Shown here piece after piece: positions 8,959 through 17,918 of a stretch of 64,000 nucleotides of DNA. The notes under the pieces were generated by a model. That model had not been told where the DNA came from and ran no database searches. It was given only the letters and a program-made list of their open reading frames with translations. This stretch comes from JACCZX01 sp038216465 (lineage in GTDB: Bacteria > Pseudomonadota > Gammaproteobacteria > Burkholderiales > Burkholderiaceae_F), in contig JBBQQC010000007.1 in the NCBI GenBank assembly GCA_038216465.1, forward strand, positions 1-64,000, given 5' to 3'. Positions within the stretch are counted from its first letter, which is position 1. Every line of letters begins with the position of its first letter. A program made the position numbers and the translations under genes.

Positions 8959-9022
8959 GACAAGCGTCAACACGCTCTTATCATCTTTTTGCCCGTAGCC
9001 GCAGCATCGAGGAGGAATGGAA

Positions 9023-9937
9023 ATGACTCAGATCATGAACTCGTGCGCAAGACCTCTGGTTGCGATTTTGCTTGTCTTCATCTGCCTGCACGCGGAGTCC
9101 CAGGGACAAGGCGAGCCGCAGAAACCCCTGCTAGTCGCGGGCGCGGGTGGCACGAAGGTAGCCGTCTACGAATATGGCAATCCCGCGGGCCCGGAGATTC
9201 TGCTGGTCCATGGTTTCTCTCAGAGCCACTTATCGTGGGAAAAACAATATACGTCGCCGTCTTTGCAGAAGTTCCGCATCATCGTGGTCGATTTGCGTGG
9301 CCACGGTGCGTCGGAGAAGCCCACCAACCTGGAGAGCTACAACAACAGTTCGGTGTGGGCCGGTGACATCAACGCGGTAATCAAAGCAAAGGATCTCAAG
9401 AAGCCGGTCATCGCGGGCTGGTCTTTCGGGGGCTTCATCATCAGTGACTACGTGCGCGAATACGGTGACGACAATCTTGGCGGGATCGTCTTCGTCGCCG
9501 CGGGCACGCAACTCGGAACGGAAGCTGCAAAGATTCACTTCGGGCCGGCCATAAAACATGCCCTTGGAATGATGGATCCACGCCAGGAGATCAACATTCC
9601 TTCCACGGCGGAATTCATCAGGGCCTGCACGGTCAAACCGTTACCCGCCGCCGAGTTTCAGCGGGTCTTTGCGTACAACATGGCCGTCTCGCCGGAAGTG
9701 CGAGCAGCACTGTTTTCTCGCACCATCGACAGTAACGACGCTCTGGCGAAGATCAAAGTGCCGGTGCTTATCGTTCAAGGTGAAAAGGATTTGGTCGTAT
9801 CGGTGGCGGCCGCCGATTACATCGGTGACAAGGTAAAGCACGCCAGGAAATCCTACTACCCGAATGCAGGACACCTCCTCTTCGGCGAGGCTCCGGACCG
9901 GTTCAATCGGGAGATCGCGGCGATGGCGGACAGGTAG
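9023..9937 (+). CDS. Secreted alpha/beta-hydrolase
   Basis: 304 aa with an N-terminal signal peptide (hydrophobic stretch LVAILLVFICLHA). The alpha/beta-hydrolase fold follows: oxyanion HGFSQ, nucleophile elbow GWSFGG (Ser134), acid Asp256 in QGEKDLVV and His284 in NAGHLLFG. All triad residues are present. The layout resembles haloperoxidase/esterase-type hydrolases with a cap domain around residues 150-225. Two ATGs are possible. GAGGAGG at 9009-9015 abuts ATG 9017 but is well spaced for ATG 9023, which I prefer. Composition is visibly less GC-rich than the first operon. Substrate unknown. Confidence 0.88.
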   Translation: MTQIMNSCARPLVAILLVFICLHAESQGQGEPQKPLLVAGAGGTKVAVYEYGNPAGPEILLVHGFSQSHLSWEKQYTSPSLQKFRIIVVDLRGHGASEKPTNLESYNNSSVWAGDINAVIKAKDLKKPVIAGWSFGGFIISDYVREYGDDNLGGIVFVAAGTQLGTEAAKIHFGPAIKHALGMMDPRQEINIPSTAEFIRACTVKPLPAAEFQRVFAYNMAVSPEVRAALFSRTIDSNDALAKIKVPVLIVQGEKDLVVSVAAADYIGDKVKHARKSYYPNAGHLLFGEAPDRFNREIAAMADR

Positions 9938-9995
9938 GGAATACTGGTCTGCAAACGCTTTGGGACCGACTTGCGAGCAGTTGCTGTAGGACTAG

Positions 9996-10499
9996 CTAAT
10001 TCCGGCGTGCGTCGTACGCGCTCTTCAGCTTCGCTTCCATCGCGGCGACGTCGCGCTCCATGCCGGCGATGCGCGCTTCGTACTCGGGCGTCAGTCGACT
10101 TCCGCCGCCCGCCAGGCCTCGCCTTTCACCCGGCAACGGCTCGCGGCCCAGTTCAAGTTTTCTTTTCGCGACGGCGAGGTCGCGTTCCAGAGCCGGGATG
10201 TTCTCCGGCGGCCGTGCGCCCTTGGTGGGTATGCCCGGGATCACGCCCGGTGGGACCCCGGACCGTGTCGTGGCAGGCTGTGCCGTGGCGGGCTGTGCCC
10301 TAGCCGCGGGAGTACTGGGTAGCGTGTTTACGCGCGGTGTGCTTTTAGCCTCGCGCTCTTCCAGCACTTTCGCGCCTGCCGGCACGCTGTCGCTGTACAG
10401 CACGCTGCCGTCGGGCATCTGTACTTTGTAAATCATCGACTGGGCCGTGACGATCAGCGGTGCGGTGGCCAGACATACGGCAAGCGTCAAGCGAAACAT
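9996..10499 (-). CDS. DUF4124 domain-containing secreted protein
   Basis: 167 aa: signal peptide (residues 1-19, ending TAQS), then a DUF4124 domain of which YKVQMPDGSVLYSDSVPAGA is the typical core. A Pro/Ala/Thr-rich linker (about 55-95) and a C-terminal charged coiled coil (ERDLAVAKRKLEL ... MERDVAAMEAKLK) follow. I start at ATG 10499 because AGGGGGA lies just upstream on the minus strand; longer starts would add residues before the signal peptide. DUF4124 proteins are common periplasmic proteins in Beta- and Gammaproteobacteria with no assigned role. Divergent from dnaE. Confidence 0.85.
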   Translation of the reverse strand: MFRLTLAVCLATAPLIVTAQSMIYKVQMPDGSVLYSDSVPAGAKVLEEREAKSTPRVNTLPSTPAARAQPATAQPATTRSGVPPGVIPGIPTKGARPPENIPALERDLAVAKRKLELGREPLPGERRGLAGGGSRLTPEYEARIAGMERDVAAMEAKLKSAYDARRN

Positions 10500-10641
10500 G
10501 CGGTCCCCCTGAATTGATGTACCACGCTTGGGATAACGATAGCCGTTCATAGCGGCTTACAAAAGGGTTCGGCAACCCGAATTCCGAGGCGTTCCAAAGG
10601 TTTTCGATCAGTAATCGGGGGTAATTGCGGCCATCGGTCGG

Positions 10642-10650
10642 TTATCCACA
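10642..10650 (+). promoter_or_regulatory. Perfect DnaA box upstream of dnaE
   Basis: TTATCCACA is an exact match to the high-affinity DnaA-box consensus and ends 34 nt before the dnaE ATG, within the 185-nt divergent promoter region. Only a single box is seen, so this is a candidate regulatory site and not an origin. Confidence 0.55.
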
Positions 10651-10684
10651 GTTTGCGCGCGGTCGCGATGGCAAAATCTTATCG

Positions 10685-13600
10685 ATGAGCAGTACCCAGT
10701 TTGTCCATCTTCGCCTGCATTCGGAGTTCTCGGTGGTCGACGGCATCGTCCGCATCGATGATGCGATCACCAAGGCCGCGGCGGACGGCCAGGGCGCGCT
10801 CGCGCTGACCGACAGTGCCAACATGTTTGGGGCGGTGCGCTTTTATCTGGCCGCACGCAAACGCGGCATCAAGCCGATCCTTGGCTGTGATCTGTGGATC
10901 ACCAACGACCACGATCGCGACAGTCCCACGCGCATGGCATTGCTGGTGCAAAGCCGCACCGGCTACCTGAACTTGTGCGAGTTGATCACGCGGGCGTATC
11001 TGGAAAATCCGCATCGCAACCGCGCCGAGGTGCGGGTCGAATGGTTCGAGGAAGACAATGGGCGATCCGCCCAGGGTTTGATCGCGCTATCGGGCGGGCG
11101 TTATGGTGCCGTCGGGTCCCATCTGCTTGGCGGTAGATCGGACGCAGCTACGCTAGCAGCGCAGCGCCTGGCGGCGTCGTTTGACGCGCGTTTTTATCTG
11201 GAGTTACAGCGGACCGGCGATGCGCGCGATGCTGTGCAGGCCAAGGCGGCACTGGCGCTCGCCACGCGGCTCGCGCTGCCGGTCGTGGCAACGCACCCAA
11301 TCCAGTTTTTGGAGCGCGCCGATTTTCGCGCCCACGAAGCGCGTGTATGCATCGCCGAAGGTCACACGTTGAACGATTCACGGCGGCCGCGGCGCTACAC
11401 GCCGGAGCAGTACCTGAAGACGCAGGCCGAAATGGCCGAGTTGTTCGCCGACGTGCCGGTCGCGCTCGCGAACTCGGTGCAGATCGCCAAGCGTTGCAAC
11501 CTCAACCTCCAGCTAGGTACCGCGCGGCTGCCCAAGTTTCCAACCCCCGCCGGGGTGACGCTCGACGATCACTGCCGAGCGCTGGCGTCGAGCGGGCTCG
11601 AGGAGCGACTGGCAAGGCTGTACGTCGACGAAAAGGTGCGCGACATCCGGCGGTTCGAGTACGCGGCTCGGCTTGAGCTCGAACTTTCGATCATCGCGAA
11701 GATGGGCTATTCGGGTTATTTCCTGATCGTCGCCGACTTCATCAACTGGGCGAAGAGTCATGGCATCCCGGTTGGGCCGGGCCGCGGCTCGGGCGCCGGT
11801 TCGCTGGTGGCGTATTCGCTGCGCATCACCGATCTTGATCCGCTGCAGTACGGGCTGCTGTTCGAGCGCTTTCTGAATCCGGAGCGCGTGTCGATGCCGG
11901 ACTTCGATATCGACTTCTGCCAGGACAACCGGGATCGCGTGATCGATTACGTCAAGCGCAAATACGGACACGATGCAGTGTCACAGATCGCAACGTTCGG
12001 AACGCTCGGTGCGAAAGCAGTGGTGCGCGATGCCGGCCGCGTGCTCGATCTGCCGTATACCAAGTGCGATCAGCTGTCGAAGCTGATTCCACACAACCCA
12101 GCCGATCCGTGGACGCTCGAGCGTGCGCTCGCACAGGAGCCTGCATTCGCCGAAGCGGTGGCGGCCGACGAAGAGAATCAGGAGCTGATTGCGCTCGCGA
12201 AGCCGCTCGAAGGGCTGACGCGCAATGTCGGCATGCACGCGGGGGGCGTGCTGATCGCCCCCGGCAAGCTGACCGAATTCACACCGCTGTACTGCGCGCA
12301 GGGCACTGAGGGTGTGATCAGCCAGTATGACAAGGACGATGTCGAGGCAATCGGGCTCGTGAAGTTCGACTTCCTCGGCCTGACGACGTTGACGATCATG
12401 GATCTGACGCTGAAGTACGTGCGCCAGCTTGATCCGTCATTCGCGCTCGAGCTCGATCGATTGCCGCTCGATGACACCGCGACGTACGAAATTTTCCGGC
12501 GCGGCGAAACGACAGCAATCTTCCAGTTTGAATCGCGCGGGATGCGTGAGCTGCTGAAGCGCGCGAAGCCCGATCGTCTCGAGGACCTGATCGCATTGAA
12601 TGCACTGTACCGGCCAGGGCCGATGGACCTGATCCCGGAGTATGTCGACCGCAGGCAGGGCCGGCAGAAGGTCGAGTACCTGCATCCATCGATCGAGTCG
12701 ATCTTGAAAGAAACGCACGGCGTGATGGTGTACCAGGAGCAGGTGATGCGCATCGCGCAGGTCGCCGGCGGTTATTCGCTCGGCGCGGCCGACCTTCTGC
12801 GGCGCGCGATGAGCAAGAAAAAGCCGGACGAAATGGCGCGGCACCGTTCGATCTTCGTCGACGGCGCCGCCGCCAAGGGTGTCGACGCGCGCACCGCGAC
12901 CGAGCTGTTCAATCACATGGAGAAGTTTGCCGGTTATGGCTTCAACAAGAGCCATAGCGCGGCGTATGCGGTGATCGCGTATCAGACCGCGTATTTCAAG
13001 GTGCACTACCCGGCGGCTTTCATGGCGGCCAACCTGTCGACGTTGATGGACGACACCGACAAGGTAAAGGACCTAATCGAGGATTGCCGCACAATCGGGC
13101 TGACGGTGTTGCCGCCCGATATCAACGCCAGCGCCCATCGCTTCGAGCCGGTCGACGCGAAGACGATTCGCTACGGACTGGGCGCGATCAAGGGCACCGG
13201 TCGCGGTGCCATCGAGGCCATCATCGCGGCGCGCGCAGCAGGCGGACCGTTTACCGATTTATTCGATCTGACGGCGCGCGTCGACAAGCAATTAGTCAGC
13301 CGCCGCGTGGTTGAAGCGCTGGTGCGTGCGGGCGCATTCGACCGCTTGAACGCGGACCGCGCGGTGCAGTTGGCCAGCGTCGGCAGAGCGATCGACGCTG
13401 CCGACAGCGCGGCTGCCGCAGCGGGGCAGGCGAGCTTGTTCGGTGCCTTCGAGGGTAGCGTGCGCCACGTCGAGTACGTACCGGCCGCGCGCTGGAGTGA
13501 GCGCGAGAAGCTGTCGAACGAGAAACTCGCGCTCGGTTATTACTTTTCCGGCCATCTGTTTACCGAATTTGCAGCCGAGGCGCGCCGGCTGGCGCCGACG

Positions 13601-14146
13601 CCGCTGGCGCACCTGCACCAGATGCCGATCGGACGCAGCGAACAAGTGAAGCTCGCCGGCGTGATTGTTTCCGCGCGCAGCCAGAACACCCGGCGCGGCC
13701 GCATGGGGGTAGTCGTTCTCGAGGACGGCACGGCTCAGCTCGAGCTAATGGTCTTTTCCGAGCTGTACGACCGCAAGCGTGCGCTGCTGAAGGAAGATCA
13801 ACTGCTGTTCGTGATCGGCAGAGTGCGCAACGACGAATTCGCGCAGCGCTTGTCGGTATCGGCCGATGAGCTGATGGACCTGACCGAAGCACGAGCACGC
13901 GCCGCCGCCCGCTTACGCATCGAAGTCGAAGGGGTTGGCGACGTGATCCGCTTACGCGACGCCCTGAATCCGTATCGCGTATCGAACGGTCACTCCGGCG
14001 AAGGTTGTCGCATTGTCATCAGCTACAGCAATGGCGCCGGCAGCGTCGAGGTTGCATTGCCCGAGGACTGGCGTGTCCGTCCCGAGGACCGGCTTACGGC
14101 CGATCTCGTAATGCAGCCGCGCGTTCGTAACGCTTATTACCGTTAG
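10685..14146 (+). CDS. dnaE: DNA polymerase III alpha subunit
   Basis: 1153 aa, the full length of a DnaE1 replicative polymerase. An N-terminal PHP domain (FVHLRLHSEFSVVDGIVR) is followed by the C-family palm. Catalytic aspartates lie in PDFDIDF and VKFDFLGL, and the fingers region includes GPGRGSGAGSLVAY. The helix-hairpin-helix segment (LGAIKGTGRGAIEAI) and the OB-fold region (VIVSARSQNTRRGRMGVVVLED) complete the architecture. ATG 10685 gives the conserved MSSTQFVHLRLHS start. The PHP domain departs from active metal-binding PHPs, as in other proteobacterial alpha subunits that rely on DnaQ for proofreading. A DnaA box sits in its promoter region. Confidence 0.97.
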   Translation: MSSTQFVHLRLHSEFSVVDGIVRIDDAITKAAADGQGALALTDSANMFGAVRFYLAARKRGIKPILGCDLWITNDHDRDSPTRMALLVQSRTGYLNLCELITRAYLENPHRNRAEVRVEWFEEDNGRSAQGLIALSGGRYGAVGSHLLGGRSDAATLAAQRLAASFDARFYLELQRTGDARDAVQAKAALALATRLALPVVATHPIQFLERADFRAHEARVCIAEGHTLNDSRRPRRYTPEQYLKTQAEMAELFADVPVALANSVQIAKRCNLNLQLGTARLPKFPTPAGVTLDDHCRALASSGLEERLARLYVDEKVRDIRRFEYAARLELELSIIAKMGYSGYFLIVADFINWAKSHGIPVGPGRGSGAGSLVAYSLRITDLDPLQYGLLFERFLNPERVSMPDFDIDFCQDNRDRVIDYVKRKYGHDAVSQIATFGTLGAKAVVRDAGRVLDLPYTKCDQLSKLIPHNPADPWTLERALAQEPAFAEAVAADEENQELIALAKPLEGLTRNVGMHAGGVLIAPGKLTEFTPLYCAQGTEGVISQYDKDDVEAIGLVKFDFLGLTTLTIMDLTLKYVRQLDPSFALELDRLPLDDTATYEIFRRGETTAIFQFESRGMRELLKRAKPDRLEDLIALNALYRPGPMDLIPEYVDRRQGRQKVEYLHPSIESILKETHGVMVYQEQVMRIAQVAGGYSLGAADLLRRAMSKKKPDEMARHRSIFVDGAAAKGVDARTATELFNHMEKFAGYGFNKSHSAAYAVIAYQTAYFKVHYPAAFMAANLSTLMDDTDKVKDLIEDCRTIGLTVLPPDINASAHRFEPVDAKTIRYGLGAIKGTGRGAIEAIIAARAAGGPFTDLFDLTARVDKQLVSRRVVEALVRAGAFDRLNADRAVQLASVGRAIDAADSAAAAAGQASLFGAFEGSVRHVEYVPAARWSEREKLSNEKLALGYYFSGHLFTEFAAEARRLAPTPLAHLHQMPIGRSEQVKLAGVIVSARSQNTRRGRMGVVVLEDGTAQLELMVFSELYDRKRALLKEDQLLFVIGRVRNDEFAQRLSVSADELMDLTEARARAAARLRIEVEGVGDVIRLRDALNPYRVSNGHSGEGCRIVISYSNGAGSVEVALPEDWRVRPEDRLTADLVMQPRVRNAYYR

Positions 14147-14186
14147 CAGCGGCACGCGCCTCACGGGCCGCCATCGCCGTCATCGT

Positions 14187-14996
14187 TTACTGGTACTGAC
14201 TCAAACCGAGTTCGGCACGCGTTTCGCGCGATGCGATGCGTGCCTGCAGCCGCTGCCAGTTCTCGCTGTGAGCGGCGCGGTCGTACTCCGGATGCCACAG
14301 GTGATACACGTTGGTGGCCAGGCGCCCGCTCTTGAGCCGGACACCCGCGGCGATCAAGCGTGCCGCAAAGTCAGAGTCCTCGAACCCCCAACCCTGGAAA
14401 GACTCGTCGAACCCGTTGACTCGATCGATGTCGGCACGAAATGCACTGAAGTTGCACCCTCTGAGGCGCTGCCAGCGACGTCCACCCAATTTCCGCAGCG
14501 GCCCGAGCGGAATTATCGGCAGTGACAGCGAACGATTGACCTTCCCCTGTGCCGCGGCGATCGTTGCGGTGGCAACACTCCAGTCTTCGACTGCTGTTCC
14601 GGCCTCGAGGACGGTGCGTGTGAAAGGCGCGCTCAACAACACTCGACCGCCCGTTACGCACCAACCGGCTTCTGCCAGCGCTCGGTGCGCGCGGACGAAA
14701 TGCCGGCGCACGATGCAATCGCCGTCCAGGTAGATCAGATAGTCGCCCTGCGCACGCGCAGTTGCGCGATTTCGAACCGCAGCCAGGCGAAAGCCGGTGT
14801 CCTCCTGCCATACGTGCGTCAGCGAAACACCGAGATTGATTTGCGCCTTCTTCACGGCGGCCTCGGTGTCCGGGCCGGAGCCGTCGTCCGCAACGACGAC
14901 TTCGAACCGCGGGTCGTCCTGCTTTCCCAGACTGCGCAATACTGCAGCGAGCGCGTCGGGCCGGTTATAAGTAGCGACGACAACCGAAATCAGCAT
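14187..14996 (-). CDS. Family 2 glycosyltransferase
   Basis: 269-aa GT-A fold enzyme transferring a sugar from a nucleotide-sugar. The N-terminal nucleotide-binding sequence is LISVVVATYNRPDAL, with ADDGS near residue 38 and metal-binding YLDGDC (DxD) near residue 91. The C-terminal GWGFEDSDFAARL acceptor/catalytic motif is typical of chondroitin-polymerase-like GT2 enzymes. ATG 14996 is preferred over GTG 15008, which would overlap the upstream gene. Transcribed after the WaaE-like gene with a 4-nt gap, so it probably contributes to the LPS core or another surface glycan. Confidence 0.88.
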   Translation of the reverse strand: MLISVVVATYNRPDALAAVLRSLGKQDDPRFEVVVADDGSGPDTEAAVKKAQINLGVSLTHVWQEDTGFRLAAVRNRATARAQGDYLIYLDGDCIVRRHFVRAHRALAEAGWCVTGGRVLLSAPFTRTVLEAGTAVEDWSVATATIAAAQGKVNRSLSLPIIPLGPLRKLGGRRWQRLRGCNFSAFRADIDRVNGFDESFQGWGFEDSDFAARLIAAGVRLKSGRLATNVYHLWHPEYDRAAHSENWQRLQARIASRETRAELGLSQYQ

Positions 14997-15000
14997 CGCA

Positions 15001-15756
15001 TCAATCACGCGGCTGGCCGAGCAGCATTGCCTTGATGTACCGGTAGTACGAGCCCTCGGCGTTGCTGACAGCCAGCATGAAACCGTGACTGCCGTCCAGA
15101 AAGCCGAGCTTAAGAAAGTACGTACGGCAGAAGGCAGCGCCGCCGTGCAATATGGCCGTCAGAATGGTCGGTCGGCGCCCGCGCTTCAGTACCAGCGGCG
15201 CCGACAGCGACGAGTAGTGATTCACTTTGTCCAGCACCTGCTCCATCGTGCGAAAACTCCAATGCTCGATCGGGTGGTGCAGCTGGCCGATGCCGCGGTC
15301 AGTTTCGAGCGACTCGTGCACCGCCGCCAATGAAAACCGCGCGGCACCGCGCTTGAACAGCCTTCGCACATAGTCCGGCCACCAGCCCGAATGACGCATG
15401 AATCGGCCGCAGTAGTAAGAACTGCGCGCAATCTCGTACACGTCGAAAGCGCCACCGCGCACGGCCGCGACAATCTCGTCGCGCAGGTTCTGCGGCACAC
15501 GTTCATCGGCGTCGATTGAAAGGACCCAGTCGCCGGTGCACGCATCAATGGCGCGATTCTTCTGAATGCCGAAGCCCTGCCAGTCAGGCGCCTCGATCAC
15601 GCGTGCACCGGCGGCGCGGGCGATCTCGCAAGTGCGGTCGCGACTGCCGCCGTCGACGACGACGATTTCATCGGCAAACGCCACGCTTGCCAAGCAATCT
15701 GGCAAATTGCGCTCCTCGTTCAACGTGATGATGGCGACGCTCAGGCGTGGTTGCAT
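15001..15756 (-). CDS. Family 2 glycosyltransferase, WaaE/KdtX-like (LPS core)
   Basis: 251-aa GT2 enzyme with the start SVAIITLNEERNLPDCLASV, EIVVVDGGSRDRT and the DxD-type LSIDADE (near residue 80). The YYCGRFMRHSGWWPDY...RLFKRG and HESLE segments match the WaaE/KdtX family, which adds beta-1,4-glucose to heptose I of the LPS inner core. The C-terminus carries a hydrophobic RTYFLKLGFLDGSHGFMLA segment typical of the family. First gene of the two-gene minus-strand unit, divergent from the GT25-WaaL fusion. Family is secure; the exact linkage is inferred. Confidence 0.88.
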   Translation of the reverse strand: MQPRLSVAIITLNEERNLPDCLASVAFADEIVVVDGGSRDRTCEIARAAGARVIEAPDWQGFGIQKNRAIDACTGDWVLSIDADERVPQNLRDEIVAAVRGGAFDVYEIARSSYYCGRFMRHSGWWPDYVRRLFKRGAARFSLAAVHESLETDRGIGQLHHPIEHWSFRTMEQVLDKVNHYSSLSAPLVLKRGRRPTILTAILHGGAAFCRTYFLKLGFLDGSHGFMLAVSNAEGSYYRYIKAMLLGQPRD

Positions 15757-15818
15757 GGTTCGGCGCGTCAGTCGGCGCGAGCGGCATCTTACGTCGTCGA
15801 TCTGAGGCGACGCTTCTC

Positions 15819-15824
15819 TACAAT
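15819..15824 (+). promoter_or_regulatory. Possible -10 element (TACAAT) for the GT25-WaaL gene
   Basis: TACAAT at 15819-15824 in the divergent intergenic region is a good sigma-70 -10 hexamer. No convincing -35 sits 16-18 nt upstream. Transcription would begin near 15831, upstream of all candidate GTG/TTG starts. Confidence 0.25.
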
Positions 15825-15866
15825 CGCGGTTTGCAACCCCTCGTGGTGCGCCCTCGACTCGGCCTT

Positions 15867-17918
15867 GTGGTTCCAGCCCCTCACACTTTGTCGTCGGACG
15901 CTTTATTGCACTCCTCGGTCAATGCGCAGGTTGACGCCGTATTCGTATTGTCGGTGCGTTCGTTTCACGATCGCATCGCACATATTGAAGCCGAGATGCG
16001 CCGCCACGACATCGCGTTCGATTGGATTTTTGAGCACGACGCATTGGAGCTGACGCCGGAGCTGATCGAGTCGACGTTCGCTGCCAGTGATATGGGGCCC
16101 CCTCAGCAGTCGCTGGTGCTAAAGCACATCGAAACATGGAAGCGCTGCGTTGCGCATGGATATCGGCGCATTCTCGTATTTGAAGACGACGCGATACTGG
16201 CGTCCGGCTTTGCGCAGGTGTTCGGCGCTGCGATGCACGAAGCCGACCGAATCGAACATCCGTACATGATCTATCTCGGCTGCGGCGACAACAAGTACGT
16301 GACACGAGCACCCGCCGCGGACTCGTTGCTGGTCAAGACGGACCAGGCACTGCCTGCGACCGATGCGATTGTCGTCGATCAGCGCGCGGCCCGATTGCGG
16401 TTGGAGTACACCGCCCGCCACAGGATCACGCGACCCGCCGACTGGTTAATGCGCGAAGCCGACGCGGCCATGTGCATCGCTCACTATTGGCTCGCCGATC
16501 CGATCGTCGAGCAAGGCAGCATGAACGGCCGCTTTGCGAGCGTGCTTGATCGAAAGCGCATCGGACGCAGCCCGACGTGGACACGGCTGAGGTTTCGCTG
16601 GGATCGCTGGTGGCGACGTACGCGGCATGCCGCCACCAACGCCGAAGTCGTCGCGTTGCGCCCCCTTACGGACGCAGAGCGGGATCGCGAAAGATGGACG
16701 CTGGCGATCGCGCGCGTGGCCGCGGCGTGCGTCGCTATCGGCGCATTTACAGGGCCTGTAGTTGCGAACGTGGCCGCGGTCGTGATGCTGCTGGCGTTTC
16801 TGGCCGCGCCGTCATGCCTGCAGCGCGTGTCTGGCGCGTGGCAGCAGCCGCTCGGCAAGGCCGCGGTCGTGTTCGTGCTGATCCTTGGGCTTGCGGCGAC
16901 CTGGAGCGCGGCACCGTTCGTGGTCGCGTTGAAGGCGTGGACTGGATGGCGTCACTTTCTGTTGCTGTTCGTGGCACTCGCGATTTTCGATACGCGGACA
17001 TCGAAACTCGCTTTCGCCGCGATCTTTGTCGCCGTCGCAAGCGCGGCCGCGATCGCTTCTTTTTTCCAATTCGATTTCGGGGCGGCGCAGGCCACCTCCG
17101 ATGTGGCGAATGGAATCATCCTGCGAAACCACGTCACGCAAGGCATGGCGTTGACTGCCGGGGCGCTGCTCGCACTCGTGCTGCTGGTGCACGCGCGGCG
17201 CGGTGCGTGGCAGCAGTGGGCGTGCGGTGCCGCCGCGATGCTGATGGTGGCCAACGTCGTGTTCGTCGCTTACGCCCGCAGCGCGTACGTCGCGTTGGCC
17301 GTGACCTCGATCGTCGCTACGCTGGGGCTCAGTAAATCGCGCGCGCGGCTTGCGGCACTCGGCGTGTGGTTGGTCCTGATTTTTGCTGCGATATGGCTGT
17401 CGCCGATGATTGGCCCTCGTTTCGAGCGGGGGCTGAATGAGGTTCAGCAGACAAATACCTCGACCGAAATCACCTCGATGGGCATCCGGACGGTGATGTG
17501 GGAAACCACGGCTGCGATTGTGCGCGAGGCGCCGCTGTTCGGCCACGGACTGGGTTCGTTTGCCGAGCAATACCGGCGCGCGGTCGCTCAACGCTACACG
17601 GGATGGAAAGCGACACTGACCGCCGACCCGCACAACCAGTATCTATTCATTTTGGCGGAGACTGGCTTGCTGGGGTTGGTGGCGTTCGCGGGGTTTCTGT
17701 TTGCAGCGCTCCGGCAGCGGGTGCGCAGTCCGTTTGGCGTGATCGGTGTCGCGCTGCTGTTCGCGTGGAGCCTGACCAGCCTCTTCAGCTCGCACTTCCA
17801 TACCTTCAACGAAGGGCATTTGATTGCGATCCTGCTCGGTGTATGCCTTGCGCGCGAAACGCAGGGGCAAGGTCACGCTCGCAGCGCCGCATCGACTGCG
17901 GCGCGCACCGCGGCGTAA
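15867..17918 (+). CDS. Fusion protein: GT25 glycosyltransferase + WaaL-type O-antigen ligase
   Basis: About 683 aa, two proteins in one. Residues 22-240 form a family-25 LPS glycosyltransferase: VDAVFVLSVRSFHDR, LVLKHIETWKRC and ILVFEDDAIL with EDD at 106-108. After a basic linker (about 235-270), residues 275-660 form a polytopic O-antigen ligase. It has about ten helices, the GHGLGSFAEQY segment, and HN(x9)GxxG at 589-603, matching the H[NSQ]x9Gxx[GTY] motif of WaaL. The start is uncertain: no ATG and no clear Shine-Dalgarno. GTGs at 15843, 15846 and 15867 and TTG 15888 are in frame; I use 15867. The 3' end overlaps the convergent GT9 gene by 46 nt. Likely role: add a core sugar and ligate O-antigen at the periplasmic face. 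Confidence 0.85.
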   Translation: MVPAPHTLSSDALLHSSVNAQVDAVFVLSVRSFHDRIAHIEAEMRRHDIAFDWIFEHDALELTPELIESTFAASDMGPPQQSLVLKHIETWKRCVAHGYRRILVFEDDAILASGFAQVFGAAMHEADRIEHPYMIYLGCGDNKYVTRAPAADSLLVKTDQALPATDAIVVDQRAARLRLEYTARHRITRPADWLMREADAAMCIAHYWLADPIVEQGSMNGRFASVLDRKRIGRSPTWTRLRFRWDRWWRRTRHAATNAEVVALRPLTDAERDRERWTLAIARVAAACVAIGAFTGPVVANVAAVVMLLAFLAAPSCLQRVSGAWQQPLGKAAVVFVLILGLAATWSAAPFVVALKAWTGWRHFLLLFVALAIFDTRTSKLAFAAIFVAVASAAAIASFFQFDFGAAQATSDVANGIILRNHVTQGMALTAGALLALVLLVHARRGAWQQWACGAAAMLMVANVVFVAYARSAYVALAVTSIVATLGLSKSRARLAALGVWLVLIFAAIWLSPMIGPRFERGLNEVQQTNTSTEITSMGIRTVMWETTAAIVREAPLFGHGLGSFAEQYRRAVAQRYTGWKATLTADPHNQYLFILAETGLLGLVAFAGFLFAALRQRVRSPFGVIGVALLFAWSLTSLFSSHFHTFNEGHLIAILLGVCLARETQGQGHARSAASTAARTAA

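Noticed and set aside
10500..10684. Replication origin near the DnaA box
   Set aside because: One box only, no cluster of boxes and no AT-rich unwinding region, and dnaA/dnaN are not adjacent.
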